From Atherix ibis (lineage: Eukaryota > Arthropoda > Insecta > Diptera > Athericidae), in NCBI GenBank assembly GCA_958298945.1, contig OY282605.1:5727811-5791810 (forward strand): 64,000 bases of DNA, read 5' to 3'. The position numbers and the translations under genes were made by a program. Under the pieces are notes generated by a model, which worked only from the letters and a program-made list of their open reading frames with translations, ran no database searches and was not told the origin of the DNA. How positions within the stretch are numbered: the stretch's first letter is position 1; every line of letters begins with the position of its first letter. Positions 1 through 13,065 of this stretch are shown in pieces.

Positions 1-225
1 CAAAACTGTATCCATATTTGACGCGTGCTAAAAAAATACTGAGTCAAGTAATCACAAAACTGTATCAGAAGCTTTTTTAGTACGAAATCTTATCTTTCTA
101 ACGCCATCTAGTGCAACCCGATCGCACTTTTAAAACGGGAGATACAGACTGCTAAAGCCATCTATTGGCAAAATAATGGATTACTTTGTAATCTTTGAAA
201 TAGAAGAAGAAAAGGAGATGATTAA

Positions 226-600
226 TGAGCTCTATATCCGTACGATAATCGATTCTTTTGGGCCTGATCTTGAAGATTTTAATCTGGACTATATTTGATA
301 TTAATAAGATGACTCCTCAAGTTTCACAATACGACAATATATGGCTTTTATTGTGCAAAAAGTACCTAGGACGCGTAATTTAGAGATTTGGCAACGTTAA
401 TTTGCCTCCAAAATCGTGTAATTTGACGCTGTTAGACTATTTCTTGTAAGGGTTACATACAAAAAAAACGCTTTTATGCAGACAATTCTCAAACTTTCGT
501 GCATTTAAAAACGAATACCCCTCAAGTAACAGAGGAAATGTGAGAAAATATTATAAAAAATTACCTCAAAAGGCTCGAATCCTGTAAGTGGGGTATTCGT
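226..600 (+). pseudogene. DD41D Tc1/mariner transposase remnant (C-terminal half)
   Basis: Reading with frame changes gives pieces in the right order for an arthropod DD41D (rosa-like) transposase: GPDLEDFNLDYI before the second catalytic Asp, NLPPKSCNLTLLDYFL around the third, KKRFYADNSQTFVHLKTN, and QVTEEM then ENIIKNYLKRLESCKWG near the C-terminus. The Asp of the second motif (normally QQDGATCHT) sits in a badly decayed stretch, and there are several stops. No terminal inverted repeats were found. It is an old remnant with no function expected. Confidence 0.78.
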
Positions 601-2614
601 TTTTAAATTTTTCTTTCCGATGCACAAATTGGATAAACTTTTATGTTCTATGATGAGTTTGAAAATAATAAACAAATAAAATTTTGATGACAACTTATAT
701 GAAAATATTTTTTCAAAAAAAAAATACTAGAGAAGACGTTTTATGGATATAAAAAATATTTAAAATTAAATTGAATATGAAATTTTGTAATGATTTTATT
801 TTGAGTTTATCTTTTACTATCTACAAAAGTAAAATTTATTGTAAATTTTTTTTTTTCACGTTTAAAAATTTATTACAAAATTTTTTATTATTAATATAAT
901 TTTATAGCAAATTCAAATTATTATATGAAAAGTCATCAAATTCAATCAAAAACCCATTTAACTATAAACTATTAAAGATCAAAAGAACATTATCAAAACA
1001 ACTTCTCTTTAACAGAGACGAAAATATTATCAAAAATTTTATAGTAAAATTTTCAACTTAAATTGATTTTTATTATATTCATAAATATTTATTATATATT
1101 ATTTGCAGAAAATTTAATAGAAAATCATATTAAATTAATTCTTTTCTTATGAAAGTTTATGTTTCAATATGAAAAAGTTTATAGAATTTTATGTTGAAAA
1201 AATATTATATCCGCTATTAATAAAAGTTTATAGAATAGAAATATTTATTTATTCATTTATAAATTATATGATATATTTTGTTTTAGTATATGGTAAAAAA
1301 AAAAACCAAATATTTTTAAATAATAAATAAAAAAGTTTGAAAATTCTTAAAAACTACCAAACGGAATTTGAAAAAGTATTTAATTTTATTTTTATTTATC
1401 AATAATATTGTATTTTTAGTAATAAAAAAGAATCCTTTCTTTGTAAATATGTTATTTTAATGAAAAGAAAAATTAAACATTTCAAAAGTAAATTGAATAT
1501 AGAAATTCACCTGTAAGAACTGTCAAATACCGAGACTAGACTATAAAAGAAAATATTTAAATTTATTTTTAGATTTTCATTAATTCGATACGATAAATAC
1601 CAACGATAAAGGGTGTATCAGACTGTCAAGGATCAGATTCTGGCTTAATCTTCTGACTACAGTTTAGGTTTACCATCGTCTTAAATCCAAACGCAGACGT
1701 TTCAAATTCCTACTATCATGATGTCTTATCATTGTAGTTTTATACTATTTACGTTAGTTATGCTTTAAATGTTACATACTTTGTCGCTGCAAATCGAATT
1801 AATTCTCATTAGTAAAAATCGATGGTGTCTTTTTACTTAAATTCTAAATACTTGGAAAGTGTACAGAACAGGGTGTCTGACTGTCGTTAAAAGAAAATAT
1901 GTTAAAATTTACTTTAAAGAACAAGAAACAACTTGGGATGGTATCATACTTGTACAGTATCATATCACATTGATTATCAATATGTCTAGAAAAGTTGTCT
2001 GAAATGTTACCAAAGTTGTACGGCAACACATTGCAACATTGTTGAACATGTTTCGTTCTAAATGTGCGAATTATCGAATTAAAATCGTCCAAGAGTATCG
2101 CGATGTGATGATAATCTTCAATGAAATGAGGTGAATGTCGGTAATACCATCTGATATGTGATTACTATTCAATCAAGTGGAAGGCAACTGGTAATGTCGC
2201 AAAACCAATCCCAAACCAACTGAATCAACAACACTACAGTCCTCGCCGTATGAGATATTATGTACCCTTCAGTCTCGATTTATCCGATATAAAAAAATAA
2301 TTTTGTTTTAAGTTTTTTGAAAAATATTAAGGATACGTATTTGAGAGAAAAAATAGCAATAAATTAAATTTAACTGATCTGATCCGATTGCTGATTTAAA
2401 GAAATGGTACAAGAACGAAAAAAAATATTCACAATAAAACTAACATTTTAATTAATTTAGCTTTTTTACTGAATTCATTTTCAAATTATGCACGCTTTTA
2501 TTAACAGAGATACGACCATATTGTTAAAGTTAACGAACAGAATTTCGATTCTGACTGTAAACTTACAATAAAAATTTAAATTTTCTAAAAAATAATTTTA
2601 CTAAATAAAAAAAT
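601..2614. other. No gene seen; AT-rich intronic DNA
   Basis: The first 1 kb is very AT-rich with A and T runs. 1600-2280 is more balanced and looks like ordinary unique sequence. The open frames are short and match nothing I recognise. Confidence 0.6.
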
Positions 2615-3800
2615 TGACTATGTAAGGTAAACATTTCCAGTAAAATTGTAAGGTAAAAAATTTCGGTAAAGATTTTCGGTAAAAAATTTTGGTAAAAACT
2701 TTTCTTAAAATTTTCTGTAAACATTTTCGGTAAAAATTTTTTGTAAAATGTTAGGCATTTTCTAGAAAAAAAATTTACTTAATAAAAAAATTTACTATGT
2801 TATGCAAACATTTTCAGTAAAACTTTAGGGTAAAAAATTTCGGTAAAGATTTTCGGTAAAGATTTTCCGTAAAAACGGTCGGTAAAAATTTACTATGTTA
2901 GGCAAAAATTTCAGTAACACTGTTTCGGTAAAGATTTTCGGTAAAAATGTTCGGTAAAAATTTTGACTAAAAACTTTTGGTAAACATTTTCGGTGAAAAT
3001 TTTCGGTAAAAATGTAAGGGAAAAATTTTCCGTAAAAACGTTCGGTAAAAATGTTCAGTAAATATTTTCGGTAAAAATATTCGGTAAAAATGTTCGGTAA
3101 AATATTTCAGTAAAAATTTTCGGTAAAAATTTTCGGTAACAATTTACTATGTTAGGCAAAAAATTTCAGTAACACTGTTTCGGTAAAGATTTTCGATAAA
3201 AATGTTCGGTAAAAATTTTGACTAAAAACTTTTGGTAAACATTTTCGGTGAAAATTTTCGGCAAACATTTTCGGTAAAAATGTCTGGTAAAAATTTTCGG
3301 TAAAAATGGTAGGGACAAATTTTCAGTAAAAATGTTTGGTAAAAATGTTCGGTAAAAATGTTTGGTAAATATGTTCGGTAAAAATGTTCAGTAAAAATTT
3401 TCGATAAAAATGTTTGGTAAAATTGTCGGTAAAAATTTTCTGTAAAAATGTTAGACAAAAATTTTCGGTAAAATGTCAGAAAAAAAAATTTCTGTACAAA
3501 TGTTTGGTAAAATTCGGTAAAAATTTTTAGTAAAAATTTTCAGTAAAAACTTTTGGTAAAAATGTTCAGTAAAAATAAACGGTAAAAATTTTTGGTTAAA
3601 ATTTTCGGTAAAAATTTTCGGTAAAAATTTCGGTAAAAATGTTCGGTAAAAATGTTTGGTAACAATTTACTATGTTAGGCAAAAAATTTCAGTAACACTG
3701 TTTCGGTAAAGATTTTCGGTAAAAATTTGCGGTAAAAATGTTAGGTAAGCATTTTTAGTAAAAATTTTCGGTAAACATTTTCAGTTAAAATGTTCAAAAA
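2615..3800. repeat. Satellite array 1 (TTTTCGGTAAAAA-type, about 13 bp)
   Basis: The array is built from degenerate tandem units near TTTTCGGTAAAAA, with CAG, CGG and TGG variants. A longer marker, TACTATGTTAGGCAAAAA followed by a TTTCAGTAACACTGTTTCGG segment, recurs at 2891, 3145 and 3668 with an older form at 2793. That shows block duplications of about 254 and 523 bp above the 13-bp level. Open frames here are by-products of the repeat. Confidence 0.9.
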
Positions 3801-5780
3801 TTTTTTTTAAATAAAAGCAATAATTTTCTTTTAATTTGCAAAATATTGTTTAGTAAAACTTCTCATAATCTAAAATTATAGGTGTTAGCAATAGAATTGA
3901 GATATTGCGAAACTTTTCACTAATTTCATTTGGAATATTTTCGATAATATCACTTTTTACTGCAATTAAGCAACAAATAACTGCATTGTATGTTTGCTTT
4001 CTTCCCCACATTATGTGCAAGTACTTCAAATCCTTCTTTGGACAAAATTACACTAAGATGTGTAAATGGCATGACCCAATATCCCATCTTAGAGATTTTC
4101 TGCAATATTTTTCTGAAGCACACACGAACGAACAAATGATCAAACTGAGAGGAGCACATTACTCGGGGCCGTCAATTTTCATACAATATGTACTTATTTG
4201 ACTGACGTACAATATAATTTATGTTCGCCCAAGTAAATACAGCACATAATGGCCACATGAATGCTGGCAGCCGAGACGAAATCGACCATTTAACGGAACA
4301 ACCGAGCTGCACTGTATAGTGTATGCACAAATATGCAATCGTGGTCAAGTGAATGCATTCTGAGCCAGATGAATGTTAGGCAAATTTTCCAGCGATTCGG
4401 TACACGTTATGGCAAACAATTGTTCAGCATACAAGAATGTTGATAAGAGATTATTATATGCGGGCGCGAATGGATTTGGTTGTCTTCCGAACGCCGTCGG
4501 CGGAGTTCTCTATTCCGAGGTTTACATTCAATAAGCTCAGAATAATGTATGAGACGCTTCGGCCATCTTTTCTTCGTCGGCCGCCTACTTCCTTCAATAA
4601 CACTTCATTGTACAGTCATCTCATTCAGTTTGAATGATAAATTACATCCTTAAGTGAGAAGCAATTCGATTTGAACTCTTAAATGGAAATACGTGCATTG
4701 ATATCGATCTCAGACGCCATAGATTCCCACTAGCAACTTTTCACCAATAGTGCACTCAGTTAAGTGCCAAAATACGCTAACACACAAAAGCCGTTACCGA
4801 ATGATTATGTCTGCATTTGTCCTAAATTTCCAAATCGAAGTCACCGTCAATTATCGATTCACATTCAAATCGCTAATAACCCAAATACAGCCTATTTCTC
4901 TGCTCTTTTCTTTTCATAGTTTTTCACCATCTGCCCCCTGATATGACGAAAAACTAACCACAATTTTCCAAAGTCGGCCCACTTTTGTAAAAATTTCAAT
5001 CTGAATGTGAAGACTCATCCTAAGGCTACTCGACAACCAATTTAAACATTTATCGAATAATCAAATATTGAATAAGAGGGAGCAGTTTTGACGTCCGATG
5101 AGAGCTCCTCGGTAATGCAGTTCAGCCCAACCAACTGCAACTCGATTCCGCGCATCCCAACGTTCGAAATTCGGTTGTCAATTTAATGAATGAAATATGA
5201 ATCAAATTTGCAATCGTTGAATAAACTTTCAATGATGGCAAATTGTTATCAATTACAAGAAAATTATGCACATACAAAATTTCCGTCCTCTGTCACAACA
5301 TTTTGATATTTTCAACAAATTGGACCGGTATCTGGATTGGAAGCAACTACAACCCCAACTGCAGCCACAACTACTCCTGCAGTAACAGTGACAATAGCAC
5401 AAAAATAACAACAAGCATAAAAACAATATCGATAACAATATAAATCGAAACAAATTCAACAACGCTCAACTTTAAATTATTGAATATTTCGAATACGATT
5501 TGGATTATTGGAGGTTATTCCAATCAATTTGATTTATTCAGATTGGTTTCCGATAATTCCGCATTCGGCATGGAAATTGCTTTAATTTTCATGAATAAAT
5601 ACGATTTAATTTATGTTTTTAGTTTAGTTGTACTTCAGACGATGCTATCTAAATGCGTAAAAATAGGGATTAATTTATCACCAAGTGAAGATAAAAAATT
5701 CAGAAAAAAATCTCTTTAAATTAATCCTTGAATTTTTTTATAATAAATTTTTAATACAAATTTTCATTAATAACTTTTCA
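3801..5780. other. No gene recognised; mostly unique intronic DNA
   Basis: Composition is less AT-rich between about 3950 and 5450. Open frames of up to 98 codons occur on both strands around 3905-4201 but match no family I know. I see no splice-flanked coding segment. Confidence 0.55.
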
Positions 5781-7500
5781 TAAAAATTTTGAGTAAAAAA
5801 GTTTTCAGTAAAAATTTTCAGTAAAAAGTTTCGGTAAAATTTTTTTGTAAAAACTTTTCATATAAATTTTGAGTTAAAAAGGTTTTAGTAAGTAAGTTTC
5901 TGTAAAAATTTTCCGTCAAAAATTTTCCGTAAGAACTTTCGGTAAAAGTTTTCAATAAAAATTTTAGACAATTATTGGTAAAAATTTTCGATAATTATTG
6001 GTAAAAATGTTCGATAAACATTTTCGGTAAAAATTTTCGGTAAAACTTTTTATATAAATTTTGAGTAAAAAAGTTTTAGGTAAAAATTTTCAGTAAAACG
6101 TTTCAGTAAAAATTTTCAGTAAAAATTTTCAGTAAAAATTTTCAGTAAAAATTTTCAGTAAAAATTTTCAGTAAAAATTTTCAGTAAAAATTTTCAGTAA
6201 AAATTTTCAGTAAAAATTTTCAGTAAAAATTTTCAGTAAAAATTTTCAGTAAAAATTTTCAGTAAAAATTTTCAGTAAAAATTTTCAGTAAAAATTTTCA
6301 GTAAAAATTTTCAGTAAAAATTTTCAGTAAAAATTTTCAGTAAAAATTTTCAGTAAAAATTTTCAGTAAAAATTTTCAGTAAAAATTTTCAGTAAAAATT
6401 TTCAGTAAACATTTTCAGTAAAAATTTTGAGTAAAAATTTTCAGTAAACATTTTCAGTAAACATTTTCAGTAAACATTTTCAGTTAAAATTTTCAGTAAA
6501 AATTTTCAGTAAAAATTTTCACTTAAAATTTTCAGTAAACATTTTCAGTAAACATTTTCAGTAAACATTTTCAGTAAACTTTTTCAGTAAAAATTTTCAG
6601 TAAAAATTTTCAGTAAAAATTTTCAGTTAAAATTTTCAGTAAAAATTTTAAGTAAAAATTTTAAGTAAAAATTTTAAGTAAAAATTTTAAGTAAAAATTT
6701 TCAGTAAAAAATTTCAGTAAAAAATTTCAGTAAAAAATTTCAGTAAAAAATTTCAGTAAAAAATTTCAGTAAAAAATTTCAGTAAAAAATTTCAGTAAAA
6801 ATTTTATAGTAAAAATTTTCAGTAAAAATATTCTGTAAAAATATTCTGTAAAAGTTTTCCGTAAAAATTTTCAGTAAAAAATTTCAGTAAAATATTTCAG
6901 TAAAAAATTTCAGTAAAAATGTTCCATAAAAATTTTCAGTAAAAATATTCTGTAAAAGTTTTCCGTAAAAATGTTCCATAAAAATTTTCTGTAAAAACTT
7001 TCCGTAAAAATTTACCGTCAAAATTTTCCGTAAAAACTTTCGGTAAAAATATTCTGTAAAAATATTCTGTAAAAGTTTTCCGTAAAAATTTTCAGTAAAA
7101 AATTTCAGTAAAATATTTCAGTAAAAAATTTCAGTAAAAATTTTTAGTAAAAATTTTCAGTAAAAATATTCTGTAAAAGTTTTCCGTAAAAATGTTCCAT
7201 AAAAATTTTCAGTAAAAATATTCTGTAAAAGTTTTCCGTAAAAATGTTCCATAAAAATTTTCTGTAAAAACTTTCCGTAAAAATTTACCGCAAAAACTTT
7301 CGGTAAAAATTGTCCATACAAATTTTATGTACGAATTTTCCATAAAAATTTACCGTCAAAATTTTCCGTCAAAATAATTTTAAGTAAAAATTTTTCGTCT
7401 AAATTATTTTCAGTAATTATTTTCAGTAAAAGTTTTCAGCAAAAATTTTTAGCAAAAATGTTTAATAAAAATTTTTGAGCAAAAATTTCACTTAAATAAA
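5781..7500. repeat. Satellite array 2 (TTTTCAGTAAAAA, 13 bp)
   Basis: This is the largest homogeneous member of the satellite family. It starts with diverged GAGTAAAAAAG units and contains a perfect core. It then passes through blocks of CAGTAAACATTTT, AAGTAAAAATTTT and CAGTAAAAAATTT. It ends with a mixed block in which ATTCTGTAAAAGTTTTCCG recurs from about 6830 to 7240. All units have the same orientation. Confidence 0.95.
6104..6402. repeat. Perfect 13-bp core: 23 identical CAGTAAAAATTTT units
   Basis: The distance from the first perfect CAGTAAAAATTTT (6104) to the first variant unit CAGTAAACATTTT (6403) is 299 bp, exactly 23 x 13. I saw no substitution inside. It indicates very recent expansion or homogenisation, in contrast to the diverged flanks. 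Confidence 0.92.
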
Positions 7501-9390
7501 TTTTTAACCTTTTCTAAAAAAAAATCCTCATGAATTTTTGAAATTTTTTAGATAGAAATTTATACATTTTTTAATATTACTTCCTCACTCAAAAGTGCTT
7601 ATGAAAGCAACTTGATAATTATCATATAAATAATAATTGGAATGATTTTCCATTAAAAAACCAGCAAAAAAATTATTTTCAGATATAAATCAAAAATAAG
7701 GTTTGAAGAATAGATAAAAATTAGATATGATTTTGTAATTTGCAATAACATTAATAACAAAATTGTTAATATATCAACGAAAACAGCCTATTCTAACGAT
7801 AATAAATATTCTCCTCTTCCTGTTTTTATTTTATTTTGAACATTACATTATTTTTAACAATAATTCAGGCCAATGAATTATTACGCAATATTAAGAGATG
7901 AGCACTTTCAGCATATAAAAAATAATTGGAAATCCCAACAATTAAATATTATTTATGGTAGAATTTCTATGAGAATTTGTTGGTTTGTAATTATGAAAAT
8001 GAAACAAACGCGATACTATTTTTAGAGCTCAGAATAAATAAATCAAATCTAAATAACCTATAAATAAAAGTAGAATTTCATTAAATTAGTTCTAATTGGT
8101 TAATTTCGTATTATTTTATTGAAATTAACAGCAAATTGAAAATAAAGACAAAGTACATCCTATCGAGGGAAGAAGAAAGTTCTTACTTTTCGGAATAATT
8201 TTTCTCCCTATTATTTTATAACAAAATTACAAAAATTCAAATTTTCTTGACAAAACATTCGATTCTTTACTGTAGAAAAATTTATTCCAACATTTTCCCT
8301 TTCTCTAAAACATTTTTTTTCTAGTAGGAATATAGGCAAATATAGAATGAATGGCTCGAGTTAAAAAAGCATCTAATAAATTGAAATTGAATATGTAAAC
8401 ATGTAATATGTAAAATAAGTCGAACTCTTTGGGAAATAATTTCAGAACCGCATCTGTTCATGGATTTCAGAATACAGGCACGGGAAATTGTTGGTGAAGA
8501 AAATTCATAGAAAAACAACTCAAAACAAGGGAAATTCGAAACAGAAAATATTATTCTTTTGGGGATGCATAGAAGAACCACAAAAAAACAAAACAAAATC
8601 AACAAGAAAAATTATCCAGAAAATTAAAAATAAAATTCTTTTCGGTAATTTTCAGATTTCTTTTCTTGGGGGCCTGTGAGGAGGGACAGGACAGGCAAAA
8701 ATCTATTTCTCCTTATAATAAAAGTTAAACGATTAAGGAAGGAGTTCTTAATGAGAGTTGATACCCCGGGACCGAGTCAACATGATGTACAATGGCATGC
8801 GGTGGCCATACAGTCGCGTCAAAAGTAAAAAGTTTTCGTTTTCGAAAATGTCTAGCGGCATTGGGAATGTTCAAAAGAAAAATTACTTTGGTGACAAAAA
8901 CGATCTTGTAAATGGACATCATTGATTTTTAATTTAAGTTTTAATTGTATTTTTCTATCGACTTTCATTTTTATTACACTTTATAATGCCTAAAAGGGAA
9001 TATTGTCTTCACACTTACATTATAAAATGCATTAGATACTGTCCAGCTACTAAGGACCACCAACTGTGAAATAATTAATTAAAAATTAGTCACAAAAAAA
9101 GCACTTTATTTTTTTTTATTTTTTTTTTTTTGACTAAATAATAACGAATTTGGAAACATAAAATTTTATGCATTTCTTCGTCTTTTAACTAATTTGGTTA
9201 AAGTTTCTGTATCTAATTTTTTCTTATTTTTATTTCCTACTAAATCAAAAAAATTTCTTTCACAAAATTACTAATATTTACGGGGGTTTATAATAATGGG
9301 TTTTTTTCTTCTAATAATAAAATTTTAATTAATTTCACTAACTTGCAGATAGCAAAATAGATAAACAAAAATATAAATTTTAGTAAGGAA
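7501..9390. other. No gene seen; AT-rich intronic DNA
   Basis: AT-rich sequence with a long T run at about 9107-9132. Open frames of up to 94 codons on both strands around 8321-8922 match nothing I recognise. Confidence 0.55.
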
Positions 9391-9764
9391 AATAATTTCG
9401 TTAATTTCATCAGGTCTTTAGCGTTGACTCCTTTTCTAGGACCGTATATGACTCCAAAGTAAAATTTCCAGACTAACTTATCCTCATCCAGTCGTATGAA
9501 GTATCCAGCCCACAAGAGCCTATTGAGCTTGATTTTAGAGATCCTGTACATGGGGCCGACCTTGTCTTCTGGGACCTAAATAACGGTCATTCTGTTGACA
9601 TCATTTTAGATTTTCGTAATGGTTTCTGCAGAAGACACACGTCTCGTACGAATACATGACAAGATGAAGGCTCTGTTGGATGCCAGGAGCTACGCACAGA
9701 TTTCGTTTTGGATAGTGTTCTCGACTGAAATCCTTGTTCCCAGATAGAAAAACGATTTAGCTCT
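9391..9764 (-). pseudogene. Non-LTR retrotransposon reverse transcriptase, C-terminal remnant
   Basis: On the minus strand the piece SKIKLNRLLWAGYFIRLDED followed by KLVWKFYFG resembles the IxRLRWAGHxxRMxDxR tail found after the RT domain in RTE-type arthropod retrotransposons. Further upstream on the same strand, MYSYETCVFCRNHYENLK resembles the LLYGSETWxL segment. Stops and frame changes break it. The other half is at 10616-10770, across an inserted DNA transposon. The clade assignment is tentative. Confidence 0.62.
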
Positions 9765-10615
9765 TTTTCCAAAAAGAGTGATATGATTTCTTTTTTTTTT
9801 AAAATACACTAATTGTTAAGGAAATTCAAACGTTTTTTATTTAATAATGTGAAGTACAATCGATAGAATTAAGTTCTGAATAAAACATCATTCAAATAGG
9901 CTCCACGACTTCTTTTGCAAGAACGAATTCGATGAACCCAATTTTCGAGAACTTTTTCCACTAAATCAAGTCGTATGTCATAAATAACACGTTCAATATT
10001 GACTTATAAAGCTTGAAGAGAGTCTGGTTTATTGCTTACGACCAATGACTTCAAATAACTCCACAAGAAATAGTCTAATGGTGTTAAATCACAACTTCTT
10101 GGAGGCCATTCAACAATTTCTTGAAATAATCGAATCTCCAAATTTTTCTCGCAATAATTCGGTCGTTGCACGTGCTGTGTGGCACGTAGCCCCGTCTTGT
10201 TGGAACCAGATGTTGTCAAGATCCACTTCTTCCAATTTTGGCCATAAAAATTTGGTTATCATCGATCTATACCGCTATCCATTGACAGTAACGGTGTTAC
10301 CAGCGTCAATTTCGAAAGAAGTACGGACCGATGATTGCACCAGACCAAAAACCACACCAAATTGTCAATTTAGGTGAATGTAATGGGTGTTCATGAATAA
10401 TTTGTGGATTTTCTTTGCACCAGAATCGACAGTTTAGTTTATTCACCGCACCACTCAGATGAAAGTGAGCGCACGAAAAGTTGCAATTGGAGAACGATTA
10501 TTTTGATAATAAAATTGAATAATTTGTAAACGTTGAATACAATGAAAAAAATGACAGATCATGTTACAAATGGCCGAAACGTCACTTAGAAATCATATCA
10601 CTCTTATTGGAAAAC
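9765..10615 (-). mobile_element. DD41D-type Tc1/mariner element with TIR TTCCAATAAGAGTGATATGA
   Basis: Inverted ends of about 27 bp flank the unit: the left reads ..TTTCCAAAAAGAGTGATATG and the right, reverse-complemented, ..TTTCCAATAAGAGTGATATG. The 850 bp body keeps only the C-terminal half of a minus-strand transposase. IWFQQDGATCHTARATTELL holds the second catalytic Asp, WPPRSCDLTPLDYFLWSYLK the third, then NIERVIYDIR and KRSRGAYLNDVLF. A frameshift lies between the two Asp motifs. The first-Asp region is missing, so this is a deletion derivative. It splits a non-LTR retrotransposon remnant. Confidence 0.8.
9870..10245 (-). pseudogene. Transposase C-terminal half of the 9765-10615 element
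   Basis: The coding remnant runs from VDLDNIWFQQDGATCHTAR through one frameshift to WPPRSCDLTPLDYFLW, KPDSLQAL, the NIERVIYDIRLDLVEKVLEN segment and RGAYLNDVLF. It would perform cut-and-paste transposition if whole. Two of the three catalytic Asp positions are kept and the first is deleted. Confidence 0.78.
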
Positions 10616-10770
10616 CCTATACTTTGTTTCGCCTTCATTAATGTGCAGCCCAAGATTTTTTGGCGACAGCTCAATCTTGGTGAATGCTTCTCATACAGCT
10701 TTTTATGACCGACGCATAATATCGAGCGACGGCGTATGCTTAAAGCTGGGCACACTTAATAAGGATGATA
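10616..10770 (-). pseudogene. Non-LTR reverse transcriptase fragment, split by DNA transposon
   Basis: The minus strand reads LDIMRRS, a stop, KAV, a stop, then EAFTKIELSPKNLGLHINEG and ETKYRVF. This fits the RT stretch DIIGRS..AFxxIExxxKxxGLxINExKTKY just after the catalytic YADD box. It ends right at the TIR of the 9765-10615 element and continues as the remnant at 9391-9764. One retrotransposon was therefore interrupted by a later insertion. Confidence 0.68.
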
Positions 10771-12384
10771 CTGGTTAGCCTTACGCTTGAGTCACCAATC
10801 ACTTTTTTCAGCTTAAAAAGAACGTTTAAATTATTTAAATTTCGAATGATTTAAATTATTTAAATTTCGAAAGAGAACCAAAAATACGTGCGCTCTCTAA
10901 CAGGCTTACTTGCGCTAATACACCCGCAACAAAGCAGCATTCGTACGAACGCACGTTGTAAGCGCACGCATCAGTCGGATCGAACAGAACGAATCATTGC
11001 ACGCACACGTTGAGTATAAGACGTGTTCTTTAGTAGCTATTGTAACGTGCGTGATTGGAACGTATGCATTGCAGCGACTGCACATATTTTGTATTGAAAT
11101 TCGACTCATAAAATAAAAATATTTTTTTCTTAATAACAAATACCACATTTGTCATTTAAGAGTTAATGAAGTATTAATGTCGCAAAATGATCCGAACAAT
11201 TAAAAGTTTTTAAGCTTAATTAGTAGCTAAAGAAAATCAACATTAAAATTAATAAAAAAATTAAATTTTCATAAGAAAATTATGCTGTCTCGTCATCATT
11301 TTGAAATCAGAAATTACATACAAATTAGTTTAGATAAAATCATAAAGAAAATAATATTGTAAGAAAAAAAAATATTTATATTTCTTTACCAATCAGTATT
11401 ATTAATTAAAGCACAAATGTTATCTTTTAATTATCTTTGAAAATGAATTTATATTAAATTGACCAACGGAGGTGGTGCGATTCAGAAGCAAAAACTAACC
11501 GACAAACTGAAGTTCGTATGTGGCGATGTGCGCGCACAAATTGTTAACGCAACAGCAAATCCAAATCGATAAAATCGAATCTTGATTGATTTTTGATTTT
11601 ACTCTTGAAAATCTTTTTCGATATAAGCTCGAGTATATGTGATTATGGGTATATTTTTTGGGCTGATATGAACTTAAATTAGATATATAAGATAACCTGA
11701 ATTAGGTGATAAGTGATAGTTTTTGAATTGAGCGCAAATATAAAATATCGAACTCGGCAGGATGCCCTATTAAAGTGTCATCATCATCACAACCGAATTG
11801 CCTTCCGAATGATGGTGACCAAAGATAAATTGATATCATCCGACAACGACGGGTTTGGAAAAGATATCTGACGATGACAATCCCCGATTTTGATGATGAC
11901 GGTGATATGGTGACACAAATCGATGGGCAGATTTGATTATTAAAAATGAATGGGAAAATCTACCACGAAAAGAATGCGATCAAAAGTGAAATTCAATACT
12001 TTTGATAGTTTCACTTTTCGGAGAGACCATGCTGTGGATATCGTCCGCTTCTAAAAGTAGAAATTTTACCCATGAACAGGTGTGTATGGCGATTTATTGT
12101 CTTTGCGTCTTTTGACTAAAGAGTAAAATTATATATCTTCAGCTAATAAAAAAAAAAATGAATAAAATCGAATTTTTTATAAAATTTTTTGCAGATATTT
12201 AACTTAAATTGAAATTTATACTGAATTTTAAAAATGGAAACTAATTTCGATTGCTGAAATAGTAATAATAGACGACTAAATTTTATTGCTTTTTAAAATA
12301 CAAAACTTTTGTTTTCCACTCTTTCGAACTAGTCCTTAAAAAAGTTCTTCCACACTTAAAGTATTGCTCCTATGTCAGTTGATA
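10771..12384. other. No gene seen; includes a 22-bp direct repeat
   Basis: A 22-bp direct repeat (TTTAAATTATTTAAATTTCG plus AA) lies at 10825-10846 and 10850-10871. The rest is unique sequence with moderate GC at 10900-11100 and 11750-11950. No coding segment is recognised. Confidence 0.55.
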
Positions 12385-13065
12385 CGAGGGTCGTTCAATA
12401 AGTCCTTAGAAAATCCAAGAAATTGCTCGTAGTGCCGGTAAAGGTTTTTTTTGTAAGTAGCATTATCGACAGGAAAGCTGTCAAAATTTCAGGTCGATCC
12501 ATAGCGTAGGTCAATTTCTATCGTCGATTAAAGTTAACGACATTTATTTGTGCATAACAATGGAAAAAAGCGAGTTTAGGGCTGTCATCAAACATCTCCA
12601 TTTGAAAGGCTTAAGCCCGAAAGAAATCAAAGCCGAGTTGGATGCAGTTCATGGCACATCTGCACCTGTGTTTGCGACGGTTTACAATTGGGTGAATGAA
12701 TTTAAACGTGGCCGTTCATCCACAAAAAATGAACATCGTTCAGGACGCCCAGTTGAGGTGTCTACTCCTGAAATCATCGACAAAATCCACGATCTGATTT
12801 TGAACGATCGGCGAATTAAAGTGCGCGAATTAGTTGAGGCCACGGGCATATCACAAGGTACAGTCGCTTCAATTTTGCATGAAAAATTGTCTGTGAAAAA
12901 AATTTCGGCAAGATGGGTGCCGCGTTTGCTCTCAGAGGAGAATAAGCGCAATCGTGCAGTGGACTCTGAGGCTATGTTGGCACTCTTTCATCGCAATCCT
13001 GCCGAATTCCTTCGTCGATATGTCACTGTGGACGAAACCTGGATACACTACTACACTCCAGAGAC

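Noticed and set aside
3222..3458. 78-codon minus-strand frame of NIFTEHFYQTF-type repeats
   Set aside because: It is the translation of the 13-bp satellite; period and composition follow the repeat, not a protein.
5781..7500. CRISPR-like regular repeats
   Set aside because: Units are 13 bp head to tail with no spacers, in an insect intron; this is a satellite.
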